From positions 337,609-354,776 of the forward strand of contig DIBR01000034.1 in the NCBI GenBank assembly GCA_002415025.1: DNA of 17,168 bases, read 5' to 3'. Source of the DNA: Spongiibacteraceae bacterium UBA5047 (GTDB lineage: Bacteria; Pseudomonadota; Gammaproteobacteria; Pseudomonadales; Spongiibacteraceae). Both the position numbers and the translations under genes were made by a program. Below, in pieces: positions 7,244-13,559 of the stretch. The notes under the pieces were generated by a model. That model saw nothing but the letters and a program-made list of their open reading frames with translations, ran no database searches and was not told the origin of the DNA. Every line of letters starts with the position of its first letter. Position 1 is the stretch's first letter.

Positions 7244-8038
7244 ATGGCCACTTCCGCGGTCCCGTCCTTGCTCGAATGGACGCCAGCACCCCATCAGGGG
7301 TTTAACATTCGACGTAGCGCCTATATCGCTTCAGCGATCATGATTCCAGGCGCGTTCTGCGTCGCCTGGAGTTTGATTCTGCTCGGCATTATCAACCCCA
7401 TGCCGGCGGACAAGTACGTTTCCATCAGTCTGTTCATCGGGTATTGGGCCGCACTATTTGCCTTTGTCGATAACGCCGGTGAGCAACGCAGCTGGACGGC
7501 CAAATGGCACGAGTTCCTGATTATCTGGCTCATCACCAGCGGCTGCGCGCAGTTGGGATGGGAATTGCCTGCGGTTTACATGAAAGTCACCTATCTCTAC
7601 CAGCTGGGCTCGGAACTGCAACCCGACCAGCTGATCTTCTGGCCGTGGTGGCTTTACTCGGTGGCTGATACACGCTACATGCGTCCTCACGAAGCCCAAC
7701 TCGCCCATGAAGCTCTTCTGGCCCACTCCGGCTTTTTCGAAATTCTCGCAGCCTACTGGCTGAGCAAAGGGCGGCACTACAAGAAGGCGGTAGGCATGGC
7801 CATACTCGCTAACTGGGGCGCTTTTTACGGGAATACTTCGGTGATCTATCTCGGTGAAATTCTGGTTGATTTTCGCAACCTCGAAGACGGCGCCTGGGGC
7901 TTCTGGCTGAAATGGGTGGGCTTGAATCTGCAGTGGTCTGTACTGAGCCCGGCGGCTGCCATCGGCGGCATTTGGCTGCTGGTACAGAGGGTGCGCGCTG
8001 AAACAGCGGCAGACCTTGAAACCGGGAAAACGGCATGA
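7244..8038 (+). CDS. Emopamil-binding-protein-like (EXPERA-type) integral membrane protein
   Basis: A 264-residue multi-pass membrane protein. The start at 7244 has a perfect AGGAGG (7232-7237) six bases upstream; an earlier in-frame ATG at 7193 falls inside the operator. Hydrophobic segments lie near 27-50, 59-77, 90-112, 162-175, 183-206 and 222-248. The pattern resembles emopamil-binding protein (EBP, the delta8-delta7 sterol isomerase) from memory of the human sequence: WWLYSVADTRYM (135-146) for the EBP WKEY..GDSRYI motif, HEALLAHSGFFE with E156 at the place of EBP E122, WGAFYGNTSVIYLGE (191-205) for GQIYGDVLYFLTE, and N228-x-x-W231 for N193-x-x-W196. E107 could match EBP E80, while the EBP H76 position appears to be Gln103. 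The stop overlaps the dehydrogenase start by ATGA, so the two are co-translated. The substrate is unknown; a sterol, steroid or terpenoid double-bond isomerase or binding protein is a fair guess. Confidence 0.62.
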   Translation: MATSAVPSLLEWTPAPHQGFNIRRSAYIASAIMIPGAFCVAWSLILLGIINPMPADKYVSISLFIGYWAALFAFVDNAGEQRSWTAKWHEFLIIWLITSGCAQLGWELPAVYMKVTYLYQLGSELQPDQLIFWPWWLYSVADTRYMRPHEAQLAHEALLAHSGFFEILAAYWLSKGRHYKKAVGMAILANWGAFYGNTSVIYLGEILVDFRNLEDGAWGFWLKWVGLNLQWSVLSPAAAIGGIWLLVQRVRAETAADLETGKTA

Positions 8039-8820
8039 CGCAATCACCGGTGCGGGCACTCGTCACCGGAGCCAGCTCCGGTATCGGTCGCGAGTTTGCG
8101 CAGCAACTCGCGAACCAGGGTTACGTCGTGACCGTCGTTGCAAGACGTGAAGACAGGCTGCGCGAGCTACTGGCAACACTTCCCGGAGCAGGGCATACCC
8201 TTCTCGCAGCGGACCTTTCCTCCAGTCAGGGCTTGGAGACGCTGCTCGAGTACATAAGCAGCGAGCGCATTCACCTGCTGATCAATAATGCTGGCTACAG
8301 CGTACTGGAGCCGTTCTATCAATCAGAACTGGGCAAGCAGCAGAATATTCTCGATGTGAATTGCCGCGCCGTGGTCACGCTAGCCCACGCGTTTCTGGGG
8401 CAGGCCGAGCGAGGCGACGCTCTCATCAACGTCGCGTCCATCGTCTCGTATCTGCCAACGCCGGCCCAGCCCATGTACAGTGCCAGCAAGGCCTTTCTTG
8501 CGGCATTTTCGGAATGCCTTTGGAGCGAACAGCAGAGTCGCGGGGTTTATGTAATGGGGCTGTGTCCCGGTGTGACGCGCACAGAATTTATCAGCACGGC
8601 AACCGGTGGTGAATCCGATGGTGATACGCTGCCGGCAGCTTTCATTCAAACCACCGATGCAGTAGTCAAAGAGGCGCTGGCGGCACTGCGAAAACGGCGC
8701 AAAGCCATTGTCGTTACCGGACGATTAAACAGGCTGATGATGTTGATGCCGCGCTTACTGAGCAGACATCGTCTGATCAAAATACTGGCCGTGATGGGCG
8801 ATCCGGAACGAGCGCTTTAG
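8035..8820 (+). CDS. Classical short-chain dehydrogenase/reductase (SDR)
   Basis: A 261-residue NAD(P)-dependent oxidoreductase with a Rossmann fold. Seen: the cofactor glycine motif TGASSGIG (11-18), basic residues after strand 2 (ARREDR, 36-41) that favour NADP(H), the NNAG motif (84-87), N109, and the catalytic Ser135, Tyr148 and Lys152 (YSASK). PG at 178-179 and T-E-F follow as usual. A C-terminal basic stretch and hydrophobic residues (KRRKAIVVTGRLNRLMMLMPRLL) could touch the membrane, as in several steroid- and lipid-acting SDRs. The start overlaps the preceding stop (ATGA at 8035-8038), so it is translationally coupled to the EBP-like protein and likely acts on the same compound. The stop lies 3 bp from the convergent epoxide hydrolase stop. 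Confidence 0.93.
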   Translation: MTQSPVRALVTGASSGIGREFAQQLANQGYVVTVVARREDRLRELLATLPGAGHTLLAADLSSSQGLETLLEYISSERIHLLINNAGYSVLEPFYQSELGKQQNILDVNCRAVVTLAHAFLGQAERGDALINVASIVSYLPTPAQPMYSASKAFLAAFSECLWSEQQSRGVYVMGLCPGVTRTEFISTATGGESDGDTLPAAFIQTTDAVVKEALAALRKRRKAIVVTGRLNRLMMLMPRLLSRHRLIKILAVMGDPERAL

Positions 8821-8823
8821 CAC

Positions 8824-9975
8824 TCAGATAAAATCGCGAACGGCCTTTCGAAACCGCCACAAGTCTTCTGCAAAGGCCTGCGGCTGCTCCATAGCAGCAA
8901 AATGCCCGCCTTTATCAGCCCGGTGCCAATGCACCAGATTGTAGCTGGCCTCCACCCAGGCTTTGGGCGGGCGCACCAGCTCCCGCTTGTACACAGCTGC
9001 GCCGGTCGGCACTTCAATGCGGTTTTGCGGCTCGGGAAATTCCATGTGCTCGCGATAGAGGCGCACCGAAGAGGCAATGCTGTTGCTGAACCAGTACAGC
9101 GAGATATTGGTGAGCATCGTGTCCCAACTTACCGCATTGCGTATCTCGCCTTCACAATCGGTCCAGGTTCGGAATTTTTCGGTAAGCCATGCACACAAGC
9201 CCACCGCAGAATCCTGCAAGGCATAGCCCAGGGTTTGTGGCTTGGTCGCCTGAATTTTGAAATAAGCCATTTCATCTTTGCGAAAGCGACTGTCGTCGGC
9301 AAGCAGCGCCTGTTCTTCAGCGCTTACGCCTTTCATCGGGTCGGCATCATCGCCGGGCAGCGCCAGCACCAAATTCAGGTGAATGGCTTTGCAGTGGACC
9401 GGATCGAGCTCAGCAACGTGCCTCGTAACCATCGCGCCCCAGTCTCCGCCCTGACAGATATAGGCGTCGTAACCGAGGCGGGACATCAACTCCACGTGAC
9501 GCCGGGCAATTGCGCGGGTGTTCATGCCCGGCGATTGTGCTGCCTGTGAAAAGCCGTAACCGGGCAGTGAGGGGGCCACAATATGAAAGGCATCTTCGGC
9601 CCTGCCTCCGAACTTTTCCGGCTCAAGCAGCCGGGGAATAAGCTCAACAAATTCGACTATCGATCCGGGCCAGCCATGATTAATGAGCAGGGGCCTGGCT
9701 TCCTTGTGGGGCGAGCGATGATGAATAAAGTGGGTGCGCAAGCCGTCGAAATCCAGCGTGAACTGGTCGAAGCGATTTAGCAGGGATTCCTGTTTGCGCC
9801 AGTCAAACTCATTGCGCCAGTAGTGGACCAGGCTCTTCAGGTACTCCAGCTCGGCACCGTAACTCCAGTCATCGTCATTGAGCTGGTCGGGCCAGCGGGT
9901 ATTGTCGATGCGCCGATGCAAATCCTCGATCGCCGCGTCAGATATGGAAATGGTGAAGGGCTGTATGTCGTTCAT
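8824..9975 (-). CDS. Epoxide hydrolase, microsomal type (EHN plus alpha/beta-hydrolase)
   Basis: A 383-residue enzyme that opens epoxides to diols through an ester intermediate. The N-terminal EHN domain (about 5-110) shows FTISISDAAIEDLHRRIDNTRWPD and SYGAELEYLKSLVHYWRNEFDWR. The alpha/beta-hydrolase core follows: oxyanion HGWPGS (H100-S105), PSLPGYGFS (135-143), nucleophile Asp178 in GGDWG, lid tyrosines Y294 and Y307 in SLYWFSNSIASSVRLY, and the base His358 in GGHFAAMEQP. The charge-relay acid is probably near E332. All key residues are present, so the enzyme should be active. The ATG at 9975 is the start; the open frame includes a TTG one codon earlier. It lies 26 bp after a small unknown gene and may be the last gene of the leuA-holD-rimI transcript. 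No signal peptide or membrane anchor is visible. Confidence 0.93.
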   Translation of the reverse strand: MNDIQPFTISISDAAIEDLHRRIDNTRWPDQLNDDDWSYGAELEYLKSLVHYWRNEFDWRKQESLLNRFDQFTLDFDGLRTHFIHHRSPHKEARPLLINHGWPGSIVEFVELIPRLLEPEKFGGRAEDAFHIVAPSLPGYGFSQAAQSPGMNTRAIARRHVELMSRLGYDAYICQGGDWGAMVTRHVAELDPVHCKAIHLNLVLALPGDDADPMKGVSAEEQALLADDSRFRKDEMAYFKIQATKPQTLGYALQDSAVGLCAWLTEKFRTWTDCEGEIRNAVSWDTMLTNISLYWFSNSIASSVRLYREHMEFPEPQNRIEVPTGAAVYKRELVRPPKAWVEASYNLVHWHRADKGGHFAAMEQPQAFAEDLWRFRKAVRDFI

Positions 9976-10001
9976 CAATTCGTCTGCCAGCTTGAAACGT
10001 C

Positions 10002-10409
10002 CTAGCCTGACTCATCCAGCGCCTTGAGGCAAAGTGTATCAAGAATCTGGTCAATGATTTCACGGTCCATGTGACGGTTATCCGGGTCGCAGTCGTAGCT
10101 CACCAACAAAAGGCAGCTGTCGCAGGCGAGATACCATTCCCGCACCCAGTCGTCGCCGTCTTGAAATTCCGAATAATAACCCTCGAAATCCCCCAGGGTG
10201 GCCGGTGCCAGTGCCTTGGCATCAACATCCAGCGCAGCGATCAGTTCCTGCAGTGCCCGATCGCGGTCGCGGCTGTCGTTAATCATCGAGGTTAGCGTGA
10301 TCACACCCACCTCATCAGGATCGGTAATCACAATGCTGTCATCATCCTGATCTACCAACCAATCTTCGGGCAGCGACAGGTACCACCAGTCCGTTTCCAG
10401 TTCACGCAT
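10002..10409 (-). CDS. Small acidic protein of unknown function
   Basis: A 135-residue protein with no family I can name. It is very acidic (runs such as DQDDDS, DPDEVG, DSRDRDRA, DGDD, DCDPDNRHMDRE) and begins DWWYLSLPEDWLVDQDDDSIVITDPDEVGVITLTS. That pattern, a LPxxW motif followed by strands ending in a G-V-hydrophobic strand, resembles small alpha/beta proteins of the DUF1795/Mog1-like kind, but the likeness is weak. Three Cys (CDSC and CDPD, then TLC near the end) lie in the second half. No signal peptide or membrane segment is visible, so it should be cytoplasmic. Its ATG overlaps the rimI stop by 8 bp, which makes translational coupling to rimI likely. It could assist RimI or be a passenger. 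Confidence 0.75.
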   Translation of the reverse strand: MRELETDWWYLSLPEDWLVDQDDDSIVITDPDEVGVITLTSMINDSRDRDRALQELIAALDVDAKALAPATLGDFEGYYSEFQDGDDWVREWYLACDSCLLLVSYDCDPDNRHMDREIIDQILDTLCLKALDESG

Positions 10410-10878
10410 GTTGCGATTCTCGTTGGGTGTCTTTTCGTTGTAGCTGACAGATTAATACCAGCGCATCTTCGCGACCACCCTTGACCGGGTAGTAATTCTT
10501 GCGCTCGCCGATACACGTAAACCCCAGCTGCTCGTATAAATTGATGGCCGGGCGATTTGAGCGGCGAACTTCAAGAAAGCAGTTCTTGATGCCCTGCCCG
10601 GCATAAGCGGCGAGACATTCACTGAGCAACTTGCGCGCCAGCCCTTTGCGCTGGGCCGTTTTATGTACCGCTACGTTGAGCAGGTTAGCCTCATCGAAGA
10701 CGACAGAGAATGCGGCAACAGCCTTGATCGCGCCGCCCACACGCAGTTTGAAACACTGATCATTATCAAAACTGCCTTGCCAGTCGGCACGTGTCCAGCG
10801 GTAGGAACCCGCCGTTGCCTCCAATTCCATAACTGAATCGATTTCGCTGGGGCGCAAGATCTCGATGCGAGTTGTCAC
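10402..10878 (-). CDS. rimI: Ribosomal protein bS18 alanine N-acetyltransferase
   Basis: A GNAT-fold enzyme of 158 residues that acetylates the N-terminal alanine of ribosomal protein S18. Seen: an acidic N-terminal helix (SVMELEATAGSYRWT), the acetyl-CoA loop QRKGLA (76-81) after LLNVAVHK, then FLEVRRSNRPAINLYEQLGF and ERKNYYPVKGGREDAL, which is the RimI signature. E103 and Y115 coincide in number with the general base and acid reported for Salmonella RimI. The start is a GTG at 10878 with a poor Shine-Dalgarno sequence; no better start precedes the first strand. It follows the holD-like gene by 22 bp, matching the holD-rimI order of enteric bacteria, and overlaps the next gene by 8 bp. Confidence 0.92.
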   Translation of the reverse strand: MTTRIEILRPSEIDSVMELEATAGSYRWTRADWQGSFDNDQCFKLRVGGAIKAVAAFSVVFDEANLLNVAVHKTAQRKGLARKLLSECLAAYAGQGIKNCFLEVRRSNRPAINLYEQLGFTCIGERKNYYPVKGGREDALVLICQLQRKDTQRESQHA

Positions 10879-10900
10879 AGATCAGTCGCCATTGTGACTG

Positions 10901-11677
10901 TCATTGGTTGGCCAGCAGTTTCTGCCAAAGTTCGCGCTTGGTCAGAGGGTTTATCAGGTAGTCAGACAGACTGTCGGCCGTCAGGACTTTCGCTTCGGAA
11001 TATTCGCCGCCGGCGTATTGCACCGCCTGCTCACCCATCAGCAAAACCAGTGGAATGTTGTGGCGCTCCTGATTTGCAGTTACGGACGCCGTCACAGCCT
11101 CTTTTGCTGCCACTTCGCCTTGCTCCACCTGAACATTGCCAACCACCGGCCAACGAAATAGATGCTGCTGCAAGTTGGTTTTGATAGCACCGTCCCAGTT
11201 CGCATTCAAATCAGACAGGGCCAGCAGGAGGTTGGCCGCCAATCGCTGGATCGGGGATTCCGGCGCCGAATCCGGTGAGCTATCCACTATCATGGCCAAG
11301 CCCGGTACCTGAAAAAATCGCAGGTTAAAACGCACAATGTCGGTTTTCGCCACCGCCGGGGCGGCGGGCACTGCCGCTGGTTTTTTGGCGGCAGGTCTTT
11401 CGATGCCCTCTATTTCAGGCATCAATGCGCGCAGGGCCTCATGCCCCGTTGTTTGCACGGGGCCACCACCTTGCTGTGCGCCACCTTGCGCAGGCACAGC
11501 GGATTGTTGCCGAGGGTCCGCTGCCGCCCGCTCCGGGGCAATTGCGTCAAAGTCCGGAAGCGTTTCACACAGCACCGACGGCTTGGCGCCCGGTAGCTGC
11601 AGCTTGGGGAAATAGCTGTCAACGCCCATCACATCGAGAAAGGCCAGCCGTCTTGCTTCGGGCAGCACAGTAAACAT
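10901..11677 (-). CDS. HolD-like protein (putative DNA polymerase III psi subunit)
   Basis: A 258-residue protein with three parts. The N-terminus (8-33: ARRLAFLDVMGVDSYFPKL then LPGA) resembles the short HolD segment that binds the chi subunit (R-x-x-Y/F-L-x-x-M/L-G-I-x-x-W-x-x-R...P). Residues about 45-112 are a low-complexity Ala/Pro/Gln/Gly linker. The C-terminal half (about 113-258) holds a small alpha/beta domain with QHLFRWPVVG, IPLVLLMGEQA and a closing PLTKRELWQKLLANQ helix. Enteric HolD is about 137 residues, so this is nearly twice as long. The call rests on the N-terminal motif, the C-terminal pattern and the gene's position just before rimI, as in E. coli. It begins 6 bp after the leuA stop. 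If the call is wrong, it is an uncharacterised gammaproteobacterial protein with a disordered linker. Confidence 0.5.
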   Translation of the reverse strand: MFTVLPEARRLAFLDVMGVDSYFPKLQLPGAKPSVLCETLPDFDAIAPERAAADPRQQSAVPAQGGAQQGGGPVQTTGHEALRALMPEIEGIERPAAKKPAAVPAAPAVAKTDIVRFNLRFFQVPGLAMIVDSSPDSAPESPIQRLAANLLLALSDLNANWDGAIKTNLQQHLFRWPVVGNVQVEQGEVAAKEAVTASVTANQERHNIPLVLLMGEQAVQYAGGEYSEAKVLTADSLSDYLINPLTKRELWQKLLANQ

Positions 11678-11683
11678 CGGAGC

Positions 11684-13231
11684 TTATACGCCTTCTTTCT
11701 GCGGGTGTGTACGCATCGCGCCAGAGCTCAACAGATTGAGTGCGTTCAGGTAAGCCTTGACGGAAGCGACAATAATATCGGTGTCGGCGCCGTTGCCATT
11801 CACAATAACGTTGTCCTGCTCCAACCGCACGGTCACTTCACCCTGCGAATCTGTACCCTGAGTAATCGCGTTCACCGAATACAGCTTGAGCCTGGTGCCG
11901 CTGTTAACCAGCTTTTCGATGGCTTTGAATGCGGCATCGACCGGGCCATCGCCCTCGGCTTCGACCGAGTGCTCCTTACCGTCAACCGACATGCTGAGCC
12001 TGGCGCTGGGCTGTGTACCGGTTTGCGAGTGACACTCCATAGCGAGATAGCGATATTTTTCACCGCCGTCTACCGGCACCACTTCACTCACCAGTGCCTG
12101 CAGGTCTTCATCAAAGATTTCGTGTTTCTTGTCGGCCAGATCCTTAAAGCGGCTAAAGGCATCCATAAAAGCTTCGTCGCTATCAAAACTGATGCCAAGC
12201 TCCGTCAAACGGGCCTTGAACGCTGCCCGCCCGGAATGTTTGCCCAACACCAGCTTGTTGGCGTTCCAGCCCACATCTTCGGCTCGCATGATCTCGTAGG
12301 TTTCACGGTATTTCAGCACACCATCCTGATGAATACCGGATTCATGGGCAAAGGCGTTGGCGCCCACAATGGCCTTGTTGGGCTGCACGGGAAAGCCGGT
12401 AATCGAGGATACCAGCCGGGACGTTGGCACGATCTGGGTAGCATCAATGCGGGTTTCTACCGGGAATACATCAGCCCGTGTGCGCACCGCCATAACAATC
12501 TCTTCGAGAGAGGCGTTGCCCGCCCTCTCGCCCAAGCCGTTGATGGTACATTCAACCTGGCGCGCACCCTGCAGGACCGCCGACAGGGAATTGGCGACCG
12601 CCAAACCCAGATCATTGTGGCAATGCACCGAAAATACGGCCTTGTCGGCATTGCTGATGCTGTTCATCAGGCGTCCGATGAGGGCGCCGTACTCCTGCGG
12701 CTCGGCGTAGCCCACGGTGTCGGGCAGATTGATGGTACCGGCGCCCGCGGCAATCACCTTTTCGATGATCCGGCACAAAAAATCAAACTCCGAGCGCGAC
12801 GCATCCTCGCAGGAAAATTCCACATCGTCGGTAAAATTGCGCGACAGGGTAACCGCACGCACGGCTTCATCCACCACCTGATCGGGCTTCATTCGCAGTT
12901 TGTAATCCATGTGGATGGGCGAGGTGGCAATAAAGGTGTGAATACGTGACCGGGCCGCAGGTTTGAGTGCCTCGCCGGCACGCTCGATATCCTTGGCGCT
13001 GGAGCGCGCCAGCGAACAAATCCGGCTGTTTTTTACTGCCTCGGCAACCGCTCTAACCGATTCAAAATCGCCCTGGCTGGCGATGGCAAAACCGGCTTCG
13101 ATCACGTCGACACCCATCTTTTCGAGCATCTTGGCAATTCGAACCTTTTCTTCACGGGTCATCGACGCGCCGGGGCTTTGTTCGCCGTCGCGCAGCGTGG
13201 TGTCGAATATCACCAGTGAGTCTTTGGCCAT
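11684..13231 (-). CDS. leuA: 2-isopropylmalate synthase
   Basis: The first committed enzyme of leucine synthesis: acetyl-CoA plus 2-oxoisovalerate gives 2-isopropylmalate, in the cytoplasm. At 515 residues it is the standard long bacterial LeuA. The TIM barrel (1 to about 275) opens with FDTTLRDGEQSPG, in which D15 is the first metal ligand, and carries VHCHND with H203 and H205, then GLGERAGNASLEE with N239. A linker subdomain (KLVLGKHSGRAAF, about 326-338) follows, then the leucine-binding regulatory domain (about 390-505) with GDGPVDAAFKAIEKLV, so feedback inhibition by leucine is expected. The ATG at 13231 has AGGAG seven bases upstream. The frame is open for 42 more codons to an ATG at 13357, but that stretch lacks a ribosome site and lies outside the family. 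It heads a close-packed minus-strand gene row. Confidence 0.97.
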   Translation of the reverse strand: MAKDSLVIFDTTLRDGEQSPGASMTREEKVRIAKMLEKMGVDVIEAGFAIASQGDFESVRAVAEAVKNSRICSLARSSAKDIERAGEALKPAARSRIHTFIATSPIHMDYKLRMKPDQVVDEAVRAVTLSRNFTDDVEFSCEDASRSEFDFLCRIIEKVIAAGAGTINLPDTVGYAEPQEYGALIGRLMNSISNADKAVFSVHCHNDLGLAVANSLSAVLQGARQVECTINGLGERAGNASLEEIVMAVRTRADVFPVETRIDATQIVPTSRLVSSITGFPVQPNKAIVGANAFAHESGIHQDGVLKYRETYEIMRAEDVGWNANKLVLGKHSGRAAFKARLTELGISFDSDEAFMDAFSRFKDLADKKHEIFDEDLQALVSEVVPVDGGEKYRYLAMECHSQTGTQPSARLSMSVDGKEHSVEAEGDGPVDAAFKAIEKLVNSGTRLKLYSVNAITQGTDSQGEVTVRLEQDNVIVNGNGADTDIIVASVKAYLNALNLLSSGAMRTHPQKEGV

Positions 13232-13559
13232 TGTGAGCTCCTGTATCAATATCTGCCTCGGGCCGAGGATAGCGGCCAATAAGGGGCTATTTTCACACAG
13301 TTTGCCACGAATTCGGAGCCATAATGGCACCGCGGGGGAAAGAGGCACCACCCGCATTGTGCGCCGGGCGACTCACGCCGTATGATGGTTTGCATTAACC
13401 CGCTCACCTACGACTCGGAAAGCCGCGAATATGCCCCTATATCTCGCCAATACCCGCGAAAGTTCCACAAATCATTTTAGTCATTTCCCAAATTCTTCAC
13501 AGCATAGCTATAACGGCTGGGGTACAGTGCGCTCACTAATCACTGCAACAGAGAGGTTT
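13232..13559. promoter_or_regulatory. Divergent control region between leuA and the M14-family gene
   Basis: 328 bp with no gene of its own. It must carry the leuA promoter (minus) and the promoter of the secreted hydrolase cluster (plus). On the plus strand TATAAC (13509-13514) and TACAGT (13523-13528) are possible -10 boxes, with TTCACA near 13496 as a poor -35. On the leuA side GCGGG/CCCGC arms (5 bp) bracket a 14-base loop near 13333-13356. No leucine-codon leader peptide with tandem Leu codons and its own stop was found, and no T-box-like element was recognised. Confidence 0.45.

Noticed and set aside
7454..8059. A 201-codon minus-strand frame opposite the EBP-like gene
   Set aside because: The plus-strand frame has a perfect ribosome site, membrane segments and a coupled downstream gene; the minus frame has none of these.
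11705..12949. A 414-codon open frame on the plus strand opposite leuA
   Set aside because: It lies wholly antisense to a clear leuA and its product shows no family motif; long antisense frames are common opposite GC-rich codon-biased genes.
13232..13357. Leucine-rich in-frame extension upstream of leuA, considered as an attenuator leader peptide
   Set aside because: It has about nine Leu in 42 codons but no tandem run beyond two, no stop before leuA, no ribosome site and no clear terminator/antiterminator pair.
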